Positions 21,302 to 31,116 are shown, counted from the stretch's first letter. The stretch: DNA of 64,000 nucleotides from Pectobacterium atrosepticum (GCA_019056595.1 CP036163.1:1302001-1366000), one strand, 5' to 3'. A program made the numbers and translations. Notes: generated from the sequence alone by a model not told the origin.

Positions 21302-21514
21302 ATGGCAACCTTTAATCTTGAAAAACATCCGTACGTTGAACTGTGCGATCTCTTGAAATTGCTGGGCTGGAGCGAAAGCGGAGCGACGGCTAAACTGGCT
21401 ATCGCCGCAGGCGACGTAACTGTTGACGGCCAGACGGAAACACGCAAGCGCTGCAAAATCGTCGCTGGGCAAACCGTTCAGTTCAACGGCGAGACCGTAA
21501 CTGTCGCCGAGTAG
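21302..21514 (+). CDS. ybcJ: S4-domain RNA-binding protein YbcJ
   Basis: A 70-residue protein beginning MATFNLEKHPYVELCDLLK, almost entirely an S4 RNA-binding domain (AKLAIAAGDVTVDGQTETRKR). It closely resembles E. coli YbcJ, proposed to bind RNA; its target is not known. It follows folD and precedes a strong terminator. Confidence 0.93.
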   Translation: MATFNLEKHPYVELCDLLKLLGWSESGATAKLAIAAGDVTVDGQTETRKRCKIVAGQTVQFNGETVTVAE

Positions 21515-21544
21515 CCCTTACAACGTCAATGATGCCGAAAAAAA

Positions 21545-21575
21545 AGCCCGCAGAAGAATAATCGCGGGCTTTTTA
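21545..21575. terminator. Intrinsic terminator after ybcJ
   Basis: AGCCCGC (21545-21551) pairs with GCGGGCT (21564-21570), followed by TTTTT; A-run on the other side makes it potentially bidirectional, serving cysS too. Confidence 0.85.
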
Positions 21576-21613
21576 TTAGCTGAAAATGTGTTTATTGAGA
21601 GAAACGGTATTTA

Positions 21614-22999
21614 CTACTTACGGCGCCAGATCGTTCCCTGCGGGCCGTCTTCCAGCACGATCCCCATCTCATTCAACCGATCGCGCGCCTGATCCGCCAG
21701 CGCCCAGTCTTTGGTCGCGCGTGCATCTTTACGCTGTTGGATTAATGCTTCGATTTCTTTCACTTCGTCATCATTCACCTGCGCACCGTTTTGCAGGAAC
21801 TGCTCAGGATCCTGTTCCAGCAGGCCGAGCACGCCAGACAGTTTACGCAGTGTAGATGCCAGTTGATTCGCCGCCTGCACATCTTCCGCTTTCAGGCGGT
21901 TAACTTCGCGCGCCATATCAAATAGCACCGAGTAAGCTTCAGGCGTGTTGAAATCATCATCCATCGCGTCGTGGAAACGCGCTTCAAACTCGTCACCGCC
22001 GTGCGCTTCAACGCTGGGATCCGTTCCGCGCAGTGCGATATACAGGCGTTCTAACGCCGCACGCGCCTGTTTCAGGTTATCTTCACTGTAGTTCAACTGG
22101 CTACGATAGTGGCCTGACATCAGGAAGTAACGCACAGTTTCAGGGTCGTAATACGCCAGCACGTCACGCACGGTGAAGAAATTGTTGAGCGACTTTGACA
22201 TCTTTTCGCGGTCAACCATCACCATACCGGAATGCATCCAGTAATTCACATACGGGCCATCGTGTGCACAGCAGGATTGTGCAATCTCATTTTCGTGGTG
22301 CGGGAACATCAAATCTGAACCGCCGCCGTGAATATCAAAGTGCTCACCCAGCTGTTTGCAGTTCATGGCTGAACATTCGATGTGCCAGCCGGGGCGCCCT
22401 TCTCCCCACGGAGAAGACCAGTGAGGCTCACCCGGTTTGGACATTTTCCACAGCACAAAGTCCATCGGGTTACGTTTCACTTCTGTAATTTCAACACGCG
22501 CGCCAGCCCGTAACTGATCGAGATCCTGACGAGACAGCACACCGTAGCCCGACGCAGTATCAACGGAGAACATCACATCGCCATTGCTCGCCACATAGGC
22601 GTGGCGACGGGTAATCAACGTTTCCACCATTTCGATGATATCGGTAATATGGTGCGTCGCACGCGGTTCAGCATCAGGACGCAGGATATTCAAGGCATCA
22701 AAATCAGCATGCATCTCTGCAATCATGCGGGTTGTCAGTTGGTCACTGGTTTCCCCATTTTCGATTGCACGTTTAATAATTTTGTCGTCAATATCGGTGA
22801 TATTACGCACATATTTCAGTGAATACCCCAGATACCGCAAATACCGCGCCACCACATCAAACGCCACGAAAGTACGTCCATGACCGATATGACACAGGTC
22901 ATAAACGGTGATGCCACACACATACATTCCCACCTGATCGGCGTGGATGGGTTTAAATTCCTCTTTTTGGCGACTCAGCGTATTAAAAATCTTTAGCAT
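21614..22999 (-). CDS. cysS: Cysteinyl-tRNA synthetase
   Basis: A 461-residue class I synthetase charging tRNA-Cys. [19 protein letters not shown] near residue 25 contains the zinc-binding Cys and the HIGH motif; KMSKSLNNF near 268 is the KMSKS loop; the [10 protein letters not shown] block adds zinc ligands. Length matches E. coli CysS (461). It is divergent from ppiB with doxX between. Its leader has an unusual tandem repeat. Confidence 0.97.
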   Translation of the reverse strand: MLKIFNTLSRQKEEFKPIHADQVGMYVCGITVYDLCHIGHGRTFVAFDVVARYLRYLGYSLKYVRNITDIDDKIIKRAIENGETSDQLTTRMIAEMHADFDALNILRPDAEPRATHHITDIIEMVETLITRRHAYVASNGDVMFSVDTASGYGVLSRQDLDQLRAGARVEITEVKRNPMDFVLWKMSKPGEPHWSSPWGEGRPGWHIECSAMNCKQLGEHFDIHGGGSDLMFPHHENEIAQSCCAHDGPYVNYWMHSGMVMVDREKMSKSLNNFFTVRDVLAYYDPETVRYFLMSGHYRSQLNYSEDNLKQARAALERLYIALRGTDPSVEAHGGDEFEARFHDAMDDDFNTPEAYSVLFDMAREVNRLKAEDVQAANQLASTLRKLSGVLGLLEQDPEQFLQNGAQVNDDEVKEIEALIQQRKDARATKDWALADQARDRLNEMGIVLEDGPQGTIWRRK

Positions 23000-23020
23000 C
23001 AGGGCGTTCCAGTGTTTTTA

Positions 23021-23100
23021 TAAAAAATGGTTTTCACAAAAAAATGGTTTCACAAGAGTGGTGTTCACAAAAACATCGTGTTCACACGATAGGTCAATCA
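23021..23100. repeat. Imperfect tandem repeat in the cysS leader
   Basis: Four degenerate units of about 15-18 bp share the core TGGTnTTCACAA (ATGGTTTTCACAA, ATGGTTTCACAA, TGGTGTTCACAA, TCGTGTTCACAC). They begin about 25 bp upstream of the cysS ATG. Role unknown. Confidence 0.6.
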
Positions 23101-23222
23101 CAGTGGCAGTTAGCGTCAGCAATATCAATACATTCAGGGTTTATACCCCAACGGCGTATTGAAACCTGAACCCTACTGTATTGCAAGGTTAAGAAGAGGG
23201 AATAAGCGAGAAAGGATAAAAA

Positions 23223-23253
23223 TGAAATGGCCCGGATTTCCCGGGCCATTTCA
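23223..23253 (-). terminator. Intrinsic terminator after doxX
   Basis: A perfect 13-bp stem (23223-23235 with 23241-23253) and a five-base loop. On the minus strand it is followed by TTTTT, 50 bp past the doxX stop. Confidence 0.85.
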
Positions 23254-23299
23254 CACAATCGGCGTTACTGACGAAAAAATAACCTGCTGACAAAAACAA

Positions 23300-23722
23300 T
23301 CAGCGCCAACGTGGATTCGACATCACTGAGTATTTTCCGCTACCGAGCAAGGCAATAGCGATACCCGCAAAGAAGAAGACAGCCGCGCCTTCAACTGCCC
23401 ACGCACCCGTTTTTTCCAGAGACAGGAAATCACCAGAATGCACCAGCAATGACGCGACAAACATAGTGAAAGAGAAGATCAGTGCGGCAGGACGTGTAAA
23501 AATGCCGAGAATCATCATGATTGGTATGATGATCTCACCGACATAAACACCGTAGCCCACAAAGGCTGGGAGTCCGGCATTAGTCAACATCCCCTCAATA
23601 AAACCAATCCCGCCGTGCAGCTTGTGCCACCCGTGGAACAACATCAAAACGCTGAAAGATACGCGCAAGAACAATTTGCCGAAATCGGGCTTATCTAATA
23701 CTCGATTAATACTATCCAGCAT
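23300..23722 (-). CDS. DoxX-family membrane protein
   Basis: About 140 residues from MLDSINRV at 23722, which has AGGTGGA just upstream; the longer ORF starts at 23737. Four membrane helices of the DoxX family are visible, with GWHKLHGG near residue 35. E. coli homologues include YqjF/YphA, of poorly known function, sometimes linked to redox or aromatic stress. It is monocistronic. A perfect 16-bp palindrome lies about 47 bp upstream. Confidence 0.85.
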   Translation of the reverse strand: MLDSINRVLDKPDFGKLFLRVSFSVLMLFHGWHKLHGGIGFIEGMLTNAGLPAFVGYGVYVGEIIIPIMMILGIFTRPAALIFSFTMFVASLLVHSGDFLSLEKTGAWAVEGAAVFFFAGIAIALLGSGKYSVMSNPRWR

Positions 23723-23768
23723 GATCCACCTATCCATTTAGAGGTATTTATGGGTAATAAGAATGACT

Positions 23769-23784
23769 CTCAGATTAATCTGAG
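23769..23784. promoter_or_regulatory. 16-bp palindrome in the doxX promoter region
   Basis: CTCAGATTAATCTGAG is a perfect palindrome 47 bp before the doxX start. Its position and symmetry suit a dimeric regulator, but I do not recognise the site. The rest of 23785-24143 holds no gene I can support. Confidence 0.5.
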
Positions 23785-24143
23785 CTGAAAAAAAAGAATA
23801 CGTTGATTACGCAAAACATTGATCTAGGGCAACAAAATTCTCATTCAAATTAATTAACCATTAACTGTGCATTTAATCAATTTATTTGTTTTCAAAAGCC
23901 TGCTTTGCGTGATTAAGCCATCATCGATGCATACTTGACCACAGTACATTTTCCCCGACGATTGCCTAAATATGAGTAGTAAACATTTTTATACGGCTTT
24001 TTCATCACACCAACCGCCAGCAAACGCGCAGAAAGACCGAAATACTGACTCAATCGACCAGTTATGCTATAACAGCGCTCTTGTTGTTCACCGTATTTTG
24101 TGAACTGCACTCTTATCACTAAGGCTATCTAGGGTTCATTATT

Positions 24144-24638
24144 ATGATTACGCTTCATACCAACCACGGCGATATCGTTATTAACACGTTTGCAGACAAG
24201 GCGCCGGTTACTGTAGAAAACTTCCTGAACTACTGCCGCAGCGGTTTTTATGACAACACGATTTTTCACCGCGTGATTAATGGTTTTATGATTCAGGGCG
24301 GTGGCTTCGCTGCTGGCATGGATCAAAAAGAAACCAATGCGACAATCAAAAATGAAGCCAACAATGGCCTGAAAAATACCCGTGGCACGCTGGCGATGGC
24401 TCGTACCAACGATCCACATTCTGCTACTGCCCAGTTCTTTATCAACCTCATTGATAACGATTTCCTGAACTTCCGTTCAGAGCGTGCCGATGGTTGGGGC
24501 TACTGCGTATTCGCCGAAGTGACTGAAGGTATGGACGTTGTTGATAAAATCAAAGGCGTTGCAACCGGCCGCAGCGGCATGCACCAAGACGTACCGAAAG
24601 AAGACGTGGTGATCACCCACGTAACGGTCAGCGAATAA
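24144..24638 (+). CDS. ppiB: Peptidyl-prolyl cis-trans isomerase B (cyclophilin)
   Basis: A 164-residue cytoplasmic cyclophilin. [15 protein letters not shown] contains the catalytic Arg, and [17 protein letters not shown] the rest of the active site. No signal peptide, in line with E. coli PpiB (164 residues). lpxH follows ten bases later, the enterobacterial order. Confidence 0.96.
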   Translation: MITLHTNHGDIVINTFADKAPVTVENFLNYCRSGFYDNTIFHRVINGFMIQGGGFAAGMDQKETNATIKNEANNGLKNTRGTLAMARTNDPHSATAQFFINLIDNDFLNFRSERADGWGYCVFAEVTEGMDVVDKIKGVATGRSGMHQDVPKEDVVITHVTVSE

Positions 24639-24648
24639 TCCGGCCTGC

Positions 24649-25371
24649 ATGGCAACGCTGTTTATTGCCGATCTGCATTTAAGTCTTCATGAACCGGCGA
24701 TTACCGCCGGTTTTCTGCGTTTTTTACGCCATGAGGCGATTCATGCCGATGCGCTTTACATTCTTGGTGACCTCTTCGACGCCTGGATTGGTGATGACGA
24801 TCCGCAACCACTGCATGCGACCATCGCTGCTGAATTGTATGCATTACATCAGCTCGGCATTCCCTGTTACTTCGTGCACGGTAACCGTGATTTTCTGATC
24901 GGCAAGCGTTTCGCCAGACAAAGTGGAATGACGCTGCTACCGACAGAAAATATCGTTGACCTCTACGGTCAAAAAATCCTCATTCTGCATGGTGATACCC
25001 TGTGTACTGACGATCCGGCCTATCAAAAATTTCGCCGCCGCGTACACAACCCGTTCATTCAGCAACTGTTCCTGCTGTTACCTTTATCGCTGCGTCTGAA
25101 GATAGCCGCTAAAATGCGTGCCAGCAGCCAACAGGCCAATCAGCAAAAGTCTCAGCAGATTATGGATGTGAATCCTGAGCAAGTGCTTGAACGCTTGCGG
25201 CACTATCAGGTGAAGACGATGATCCACGGCCACACACACCGTCCAGCCATCCATCAGGTTGATCTCGGCAAATCTTATGGCCGACGTGCCGTTCTCGGTG
25301 CCTGGCATGAGGAAGGTTCGATGATTAAGGTCACGCCACAAAATATCGAACTGATTTCCTTCCCATTTTAA
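24649..25371 (+). CDS. lpxH: UDP-2,3-diacylglucosamine diphosphatase
   Basis: A 240-residue calcineurin-like phosphoesterase. Metal-binding blocks are FIADLHLS (residues 5-12), [22 protein letters not shown] and HGHTHRP. It hydrolyses UDP-2,3-diacylglucosamine to lipid X, the fourth step of lipid A synthesis, at the inner membrane. Length matches E. coli LpxH (240). Confidence 0.96.
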   Translation: MATLFIADLHLSLHEPAITAGFLRFLRHEAIHADALYILGDLFDAWIGDDDPQPLHATIAAELYALHQLGIPCYFVHGNRDFLIGKRFARQSGMTLLPTENIVDLYGQKILILHGDTLCTDDPAYQKFRRRVHNPFIQQLFLLLPLSLRLKIAAKMRASSQQANQQKSQQIMDVNPEQVLERLRHYQVKTMIHGHTHRPAIHQVDLGKSYGRRAVLGAWHEEGSMIKVTPQNIELISFPF

Positions 25372-25429
25372 TGCGTTTTCTGCCATTGACTTAACAATCT
25401 CTCACCTAATCTCCCCAGTATTTCCGCAT

Positions 25430-25445
25430 ACGCAACCGTTTTCCT
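25430..25445 (+). promoter_or_regulatory. PurR operator upstream of purE
   Basis: ACGCAACCGTTTTCCT fits the PurR consensus ACGCAAACGTTTTCNT with one change, about 115 bp before purE. Repression by PurR with hypoxanthine or guanine is inferred. Confidence 0.85.
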
Positions 25446-25559
25446 CGCCATAATGGCGTGATATGCTCTACGCCCTCAACGCCAGACCCTCTCGTCTGGC
25501 CGACGCAATATTGGTATACCCGCGTCACGAACACGTACAATCACAGGAGCGTCACAGGC

Positions 25560-26069
25560 ATGTCATCCAACGTTGCCCCGGCTAAAATTGCCATCGTCAT
25601 GGGTTCAAAGAGTGACTGGGCCACTATGCAGTTTGCTGCGGAAATCCTCACCACGCTGAACATTCCTTTTCATACCGAAGTCGTTTCCGCACACCGGACG
25701 CCGGATAAACTGTTCAGCTTCGCTGAGCAGGCGGCACAAAATGGTTTTGATGTGATTATCGCTGGCGCAGGCGGCGCAGCACACCTACCGGGTATGCTGG
25801 CAGCGAAAACGCTGGTTCCTGTGCTAGGCGTGCCAGTACAAAGCTCAACGCTGAGCGGTGTAGACAGCCTGTATTCCATCGTTCAAATGCCGCGTGGTAT
25901 CCCGGTCGGCACGTTGGCAATCGGCAAGGCAGGCGCAGCGAATGCGGCTCTGCTGGCCGCACAAATTCTCGCCCTACATGATAATGGTATCGCCGCTCGT
26001 CTGGCAGACTGGCGTCAGGCGCAAACGGATGATGTGCTGTCTCATCCCGATCCGCGGGAGGAGGCATGA
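25560..26069 (+). CDS. purE: N5-carboxyaminoimidazole ribonucleotide mutase
   Basis: About 169 residues from [16 protein letters not shown] at 25560, the family-typical start; a longer ORF from 25458 covers the PurR-site leader. Conserved [20 protein letters not shown] and [11 protein letters not shown] form the active site. It converts N5-CAIR to CAIR in purine synthesis, using the product of PurK. It overlaps purK by four bases. Confidence 0.96.
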   Translation: MSSNVAPAKIAIVMGSKSDWATMQFAAEILTTLNIPFHTEVVSAHRTPDKLFSFAEQAAQNGFDVIIAGAGGAAHLPGMLAAKTLVPVLGVPVQSSTLSGVDSLYSIVQMPRGIPVGTLAIGKAGAANAALLAAQILALHDNGIAARLADWRQAQTDDVLSHPDPREEA

Positions 26070-27136
26070 AACCGGTCTGCGTATTAGGCAATGGTCAGTT
26101 GGGCAGAATGCTCCGTCAAGCAGGCGAACCGTTAGGGATTGCCGTCTATCCCGTTGGGCTGGATGCGGAGCCGGAATCGGTTCCGTTTCATAACAGTGTG
26201 ATTACCGCTGAGATCGAACGCTGGCCAGAAACCGCCCTCACCCGCGAACTGGCTGAACACACGGCGTTTGCGAACCGTGATATTTTCCCACGTCTGGCCG
26301 ATCGCCTGACGCAAAAACAGCTGCTGGACTCGCTGAATCTGGCAACCGCGCCCTGGCAATTGCTGGCCAGCGCCGATGAATGGCAACACGTCTTTGCTTC
26401 ATTAGGTGAGCTCGCTATCGTTAAACGCCGCGTCGGCGGTTATGACGGCCGTGGGCAGTGGCGCTTGCGTAACGGCGAGCAGCAGACGTTGCCCGCAGAC
26501 TGCTACGGTGAATGTATTGTTGAGCAAGGGATTAATTTTTCTGGTGAAGTCTCACTGGTTGGCGCCCGCAATACGCACGGTAAATGCGTGTTCTACCCGC
26601 TAACCCATAACCTGCATCAGGATGGCATTCTGCGTACCAGCGTGGCTTTCCCTCAGCCTGATCCGCAATTGCAACAGCAGGCTGAGCAGATGCTGTCCGC
26701 GATTATGAATGCGCTAGGCTATGTTGGCGTGATGGCGATGGAATGCTTTATTGTCGGCGACCATCTGCTCATTAATGAGTTGGCTCCACGGGTACATAAT
26801 AGTGGACACTGGACGCAAAATGGCGCGTCGATCAGCCAGTTTGAACTCCATCTGCGCGCCATTCTGGATCTGCCGCTGCCGGTACCGGTCGTCGAAACGC
26901 CGTCGGTGATGGTCAACCTGATCGGCACTGACGTGAATATCGACTGGCTGGCGCTGCCGCTGGTACATCTGCACTGGTATGAGAAAGAGGTTCGTCCTGG
27001 CCGCAAAGTTGGACACCTCAATCTACCGTCGTCGGACACCGCACAATTGCAACACACCCTGCAATCGCTGGCACCTCTATTACCAGAGGAATACCACAGC
27101 GGTCTGGCGTGGGCAGAAGAAAAACTCACCGCCTGA
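26066..27136 (+). CDS. purK: N5-carboxyaminoimidazole ribonucleotide synthase
   Basis: A 356-residue ATP-grasp enzyme making N5-CAIR from AIR, bicarbonate and [16 protein letters not shown] at the N-terminus, [14 protein letters not shown] near 125, and [14 protein letters not shown] near 245 are the hallmark blocks. The ATGA overlap with purE couples the two. Confidence 0.96.
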   Translation: MKPVCVLGNGQLGRMLRQAGEPLGIAVYPVGLDAEPESVPFHNSVITAEIERWPETALTRELAEHTAFANRDIFPRLADRLTQKQLLDSLNLATAPWQLLASADEWQHVFASLGELAIVKRRVGGYDGRGQWRLRNGEQQTLPADCYGECIVEQGINFSGEVSLVGARNTHGKCVFYPLTHNLHQDGILRTSVAFPQPDPQLQQQAEQMLSAIMNALGYVGVMAMECFIVGDHLLINELAPRVHNSGHWTQNGASISQFELHLRAILDLPLPVPVVETPSVMVNLIGTDVNIDWLALPLVHLHWYEKEVRPGRKVGHLNLPSSDTAQLQHTLQSLAPLLPEEYHSGLAWAEEKLTA

Positions 27137-27148
27137 CAGATCGGTGGC

Positions 27149-27182
27149 AGTTACCCGGCAGGTTATGATCTGCCGGGTAACT
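27149..27182 (+). terminator. Stem-loop after purK
   Basis: A perfect 13-bp inverted repeat (27149-27161 with 27170-27182) 12 bp past the purK stop. No T-run follows, so it may work with Rho or as a 3'-end stabiliser. Confidence 0.6.
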
Positions 27183-27306
27183 ATCATTACCGATACGTCC
27201 CCTAACAGAGAAAAACCATCATTACGCGTGACATCAGCAAAATTGCGTTTATTATTTCAGCTACCTTTTATTTTATTTACTGTTCATTATTTATCACTCG
27301 GAAATT

Positions 27307-27364
27307 AAATAAAGTATCAATAACGAGCCGTTAGAAATACTTAAAATAAAGTATCAATATTGAT
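27307..27364. promoter_or_regulatory. Direct repeats and palindrome in the sdaC leader region
   Basis: AAATAAAGTATCAATA occurs identically at 27307-27322 and 27344-27359, 37 bp apart. The second copy runs into the 12-bp palindrome ATCAATATTGAT (27353-27364). The surrounding 27183-27606 is very AT-rich and holds no gene I can support. The cognate regulator is unknown; Lrp-like or nucleoid-protein binding is possible. Confidence 0.5.
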
Positions 27365-27606
27365 ATTTTAATTTGCACGAAAATTTATTAAAATATTCCC
27401 CGTCAATTCATTTCTGTGATCGCCTCAATATTATTCGCTGACCACCACGATATAGAATGCCGCCACAAAACAGTATTGACCTGTTGACATAATTAGCAGT
27501 ATGTCTTTTTCGTTTTTTAAACTCTGTAACGGCAAGTTGCCGATACTGTAATTTTTATACCCCAGTATGATGGGTATTAATGTGTTCACCGAGGAGAAAC
27601 CAGTAA

Positions 27607-28896
27607 ATGAGCACAATTCAAGATAGCAGCCACGTGTTAGAACAGGCTTCAGGATGGCGTAAAAGCGACACCGTCTGGATGCTCGGCCTCTATGGCACGG
27701 CCATCGGTGCGGGCGTGTTATTCTTACCCATCAATGCTGGCATTGGTGGTTTAATTCCGTTAATTATCATGGCACTGATTGCCTTTCCGATGACGTATTA
27801 TTCTCACCGTGCATTATGCCGCTTTGTATTATCCGGCAAGAAAGGTGGCGAAGATATTACCGAAGTCGTTGAAGAACATTTCGGCGTTGGTGCGGGTAAA
27901 TTAATCACTTTGCTTTATTTTTTCGCTATTTATCCGATCCTATTAGTTTATAGCGTCGCTATCACCAATACGGTAGATAGCTTTATTACTCACCAATTGC
28001 ATTTACCTTCTCCGCCGCGTGCTGCGCTGTCATTAATATTGATCCTCGGGTTGATGTTTATTGTCCGCTTCGGTGAAGCGATGATCGTTAAAGCAATGAG
28101 TGTTCTGGTTTACCCTTTTGTTGCCGTACTGATGTTGCTGGCGCTTTATTTAATTCCGAACTGGAATACCTCTGTTTTTGAAAACATTTCTCTGAGTTCC
28201 AGCGTAACGGGTAACGGTCTGTTGGCGACATTATGGCTGGCTATTCCGGTGATGGTTTTCTCCTTCAACCACTCGCCAATCATCTCCTCTTTCGCCGTTG
28301 CCAAACGCAAAGAATATGGTGATGATGCAGAGAAGAAATGCTCACGCATTCTGTCTTACAGCCACATTATGATGGTGTTGACGGTGATGTTCTTCGTTTT
28401 CAGCTGCGTACTGAGCCTTTCTCCAACCGAGCTGATGGAAGCAAAAACACAAAACATTTCTATTCTGTCCTATCTGGCGAACCATTTTAATAGCCCGGTA
28501 ATCGGCTATCTGGCCCCAGTAATTGCGACCATCGCGATCTCTAAATCCTTTCTGGGCCACTATCTGGGTGCGGGTGAAGGCTTTAACGGCATGATCGTGA
28601 AATCCCTGCGCAGCAGAGGAAAAACCATCTCCAGCACCAAACTGAACCGTATCACTTCACTGTTCATGCTGATCACCACCTGGATTGTCGCGACGCTGAA
28701 CCCAAGCATTCTGGGTATGATCGAAACTTTGGGCGGCCCAATTATCGCGTGCCTGCTGTTCCTGATGCCGATGTACGCCATCCAGAAAGTCCCAGCGATG
28801 AAAAAATACAGCGGCCACATTAGCAACGTCTTTGTCACCCTCATGGGACTGATCGCTATTTCCGCCATTGTTTACAGCCTGCGCGATCTGCTGTAA
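27607..28896 (+). CDS. sdaC: HAAAP-family serine transporter
   Basis: A 429-residue inner-membrane protein with about 11 helices, of the hydroxy/aromatic amino acid permease family. GLYGTAIGAGVLFLPINAG near residue 28 is the conserved substrate-site helix, and FSFNHSPIISSFA near 218 is typical of SdaC. It imports serine with protons. An AGGAGAAACC ribosome binding site precedes it. sdaB lies downstream, so uptake and deamination are paired, with an ERIC element between them. Confidence 0.92.
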   Translation: MSTIQDSSHVLEQASGWRKSDTVWMLGLYGTAIGAGVLFLPINAGIGGLIPLIIMALIAFPMTYYSHRALCRFVLSGKKGGEDITEVVEEHFGVGAGKLITLLYFFAIYPILLVYSVAITNTVDSFITHQLHLPSPPRAALSLILILGLMFIVRFGEAMIVKAMSVLVYPFVAVLMLLALYLIPNWNTSVFENISLSSSVTGNGLLATLWLAIPVMVFSFNHSPIISSFAVAKRKEYGDDAEKKCSRILSYSHIMMVLTVMFFVFSCVLSLSPTELMEAKTQNISILSYLANHFNSPVIGYLAPVIATIAISKSFLGHYLGAGEGFNGMIVKSLRSRGKTISSTKLNRITSLFMLITTWIVATLNPSILGMIETLGGPIIACLLFLMPMYAIQKVPAMKKYSGHISNVFVTLMGLIAISAIVYSLRDLL

Positions 28897-28938
28897 CCCC
28901 CCCACCCTAATTTAACGCCGGAACGTTGTTCTCTAGCT

Positions 28939-29063
28939 ATACCCTAGATAATTCGAGTTGCAGGCAGGCGGCAACGACACGAATCCCCAGGAGCTTACTC
29001 AAGTAAGTGACTGGGGTGAGTGAAGGAAGCCAACGCACATGCGGCTTGAAGTATGACGGGTAT
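28939..29063 (+). repeat. ERIC element (sdaC-sdaB spacer)
   Basis: A 125-bp element with terminal ATACCC/GGGTAT and the ERIC core blocks GAATCCCCAGGAGCTTAC and AAGTAAGTGACTGGGGTGAG, which match the classic ERIC sequence. It ends 27 bp before the sdaB start and would be transcribed as a long hairpin. Confidence 0.9.
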
Positions 29064-29090
29064 CCGGCGTTTTTTTTCAAGGAAATCGCT

Positions 29091-30458
29091 ATGGTCAGCG
29101 TATTTGATATCTTCAAAATCGGTATCGGCCCGTCCAGTTCCCATACCGTCGGCCCGATGAAAGCGGGTAAAATGTTCACTGACGATCTGGTGAACCTCTC
29201 CTTTATCTCATCGGTGACGCGTATCGTCGTTGATATTTACGGTTCGCTCTCTCTAACGGGAAAAGGGCACCACACCGATATCGCCATCATTATGGGGCTC
29301 GCGGGTAACCTGCCAGATAGCGTAAACATCGATAGTATTCCGGCCTTTATTCAACAGGTGAAAGACACCCAACGGTTACCGATACTCAACGGCCAGTATG
29401 AGGTCAGCTTCCCGCTGGAATCTTCCCTGCGTTTCCAACCGGAAAACCTGCCGCTGCATGAAAACGGCATGACTATTCGCGCCTACAACCAACAAGAGCT
29501 GGTCTATAGCAAAACGTATTACTCCATCGGGGGCGGATTCGTCGTCGATCAGGAAAATTTCGGCAAACCCAATTTGGCAGACGAAAGCGCGCCCTACCCA
29601 TTCTTTTCTGCCCAGAAGTTGCTGCAACATTGTCACGATCACTGCTTGTCTTTATCCGCCATCGTCCTGAAAAACGAGATCGCGATGCATGGACGAGAAG
29701 CGCTTGAGCTCTATTTTGCCGACGTGTGGAAGACCATGCAGGACTGCATGCATCGCGGCATGAATACTGAAGGGGTGTTGCCCGGCCCATTACGTGTTCC
29801 GCGCCGTGCGTCAGCGCTGCATCGCTTGCTGTTCATCAACGATCGTTTTTCTAATGACCCGATGGATGCCATGGACTGGATTAACATGTTCGCGATGGCC
29901 GTATCGGAAGAAAATGCAGCGGGCGGGCGTGTCGTCACAGCGCCGACTAACGGCGCGTGCGGCATTATTCCCGCCGTATTGGCCTATTACGATCGCTACG
30001 TTCAACCCGTTACCCCAGAAGCGTATCTGCGCTACTTTCTGGCATCCGGTGCTGTCGGCATACTTTACAAAATGAACGCCTCTATTTCCGGTGCCGAAGT
30101 TGGCTGCCAGGGGGAAGTCGGCGTTGCCTGTTCGATGGCCGCTGCTGGTCTAGCTGAGTTACTGGGTGCCAACCCTGAACAAGTGTGCATCGCCGCAGAA
30201 ATTGGCATGGAGCATAATCTCGGGCTGACGTGCGATCCGGTAGCGGGTCAGGTTCAGGTGCCGTGTATTGAACGTAACGCTATCGCCTCCGTGAAGGCGA
30301 TCAACGCAGCAAGAATGGCAATGCGCCGTACCAGCGAGCCACGCGTATCGCTGGATAAGGTCATTGAAACCATGTATGAAACCGGCAAAGACATGAATGC
30401 CAAGTACCGAGAAACGTCTCGCGGGGGGTTGGCCATCAAAGTGGTTCTGTGCGAATAA
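29091..30458 (+). CDS. sdaB: L-serine ammonia-lyase
   Basis: About 455 residues from MVSVFDIFKIGIGPSSSH at 29091, the family start; the ORF extending to 29007 lies in the ERIC element. GPSSSHTVGP marks the N-terminal lobe, and GACGIIPA, GCQGEVGVACS and GLTCDPVAGQVQVPC carry the Cys residues of the 4Fe-4S cluster. It deaminates serine to pyruvate and ammonia. E. coli has paralogues SdaA and SdaB; linkage to sdaC favours sdaB. Confidence 0.93.
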   Translation: MVSVFDIFKIGIGPSSSHTVGPMKAGKMFTDDLVNLSFISSVTRIVVDIYGSLSLTGKGHHTDIAIIMGLAGNLPDSVNIDSIPAFIQQVKDTQRLPILNGQYEVSFPLESSLRFQPENLPLHENGMTIRAYNQQELVYSKTYYSIGGGFVVDQENFGKPNLADESAPYPFFSAQKLLQHCHDHCLSLSAIVLKNEIAMHGREALELYFADVWKTMQDCMHRGMNTEGVLPGPLRVPRRASALHRLLFINDRFSNDPMDAMDWINMFAMAVSEENAAGGRVVTAPTNGACGIIPAVLAYYDRYVQPVTPEAYLRYFLASGAVGILYKMNASISGAEVGCQGEVGVACSMAAAGLAELLGANPEQVCIAAEIGMEHNLGLTCDPVAGQVQVPCIERNAIASVKAINAARMAMRRTSEPRVSLDKVIETMYETGKDMNAKYRETSRGGLAIKVVLCE

Positions 30459-30584
30459 TATCCCCGTCATACTTCAAGCTGCTTGTGCGTTGGCTGCCGT
30501 TACTCACCCCAGTCACTTACTTGTGTAAGCTCCTGGGGATTCGCGCGGTTGCCGCCTTCACGCAACTCGAATTATTTAGGGGAT
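30459..30584 (-). repeat. ERIC element, inverted copy after sdaB
   Basis: An inverted copy of the element at 28939-29063, with core blocks CTCACCCCAGTCACTTACTT and GTAAGCTCCTGGGGATTC. It starts one base after the sdaB stop. The two copies frame sdaB as an inverted pair. Confidence 0.9.
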
Positions 30585-30608
30585 CAATGGCGGATGAAAA
30601 ACTGATTC

Positions 30609-30642
30609 TGTCGCGTTAAATGTCTGGCTGATTAACGCGACA
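30609..30642. terminator. Stem-loop between sdaB and the xre gene
   Basis: TGTCGCGTTAA (30609-30619) and TTAACGCGACA (30632-30642) form a perfect 11-bp stem between convergent genes. No T-run. Confidence 0.5.
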
Positions 30643-30678
30643 ATCGGGGGTTAATGCGAGTGATTTAGCATTAGCCCT

Positions 30679-31116
30679 TTATTTTTTATCGCTTTCAGGC
30701 AGCGACCAGACAATATTGTTTTCAGCCGCCGCGATGTACCAGTCAACGGTACTGTTAGCCGGCTTCTTGATATTTTCATGTTTGGTGAGCGCTTGGGCAG
30801 GAAACGTTGCGGCTTTCTTTCTGATACGCAGCGGCGTCTGTTTTTTCTCACCGCTGATCTGCGCATGGAAGGACTCTACTTCAGCGTCGAAGAGCACACC
30901 CTCAATCTGATGCAGACGGTTCAACCCACGCAAAATAGAGAGCAGGCTACTGAGCGTAATGGATTCGCCCATTTCAGCACGCTTGATCGTCGCAATCCCC
31001 AGTCCCGCCAGTTCGGCAAGATCGACCTGCGATAAACGTTGCTGAATTCTGGAGTCTTTTATTCTCCGGCACAGCTCGGTAATAATGTCGCCTTCGTTCA
31101 TGGTACTGAATTTCAT
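30679..31116 (-). CDS. XRE-family helix-turn-helix regulator
   Basis: About 145 residues from MKFSTMNEGD; a GTG at 31128 is an alternative start. Residues about 15-70 form a Cro/C1-type helix-turn-helix (QRLSQVDLAELAGLGIATIKRAE), and the remaining C-terminal part is basic and unrecognised, ending YIAAAENNIVWSLPESDKK. No HipA-like toxin or other partner gene is adjacent, so it looks like a lone regulator. Target unknown. Confidence 0.8.
   Translation of the reverse strand: MKFSTMNEGDIITELCRRIKDSRIQQRLSQVDLAELAGLGIATIKRAEMGESITLSSLLSILRGLNRLHQIEGVLFDAEVESFHAQISGEKKQTPLRIRKKAATFPAQALTKHENIKKPANSTVDWYIAAAENNIVWSLPESDKK

Noticed and set aside
23021-23100. CRISPR-like array
   Set aside because: Units are short, degenerate and directly adjacent with no spacers of constant length, and no cas genes are near.
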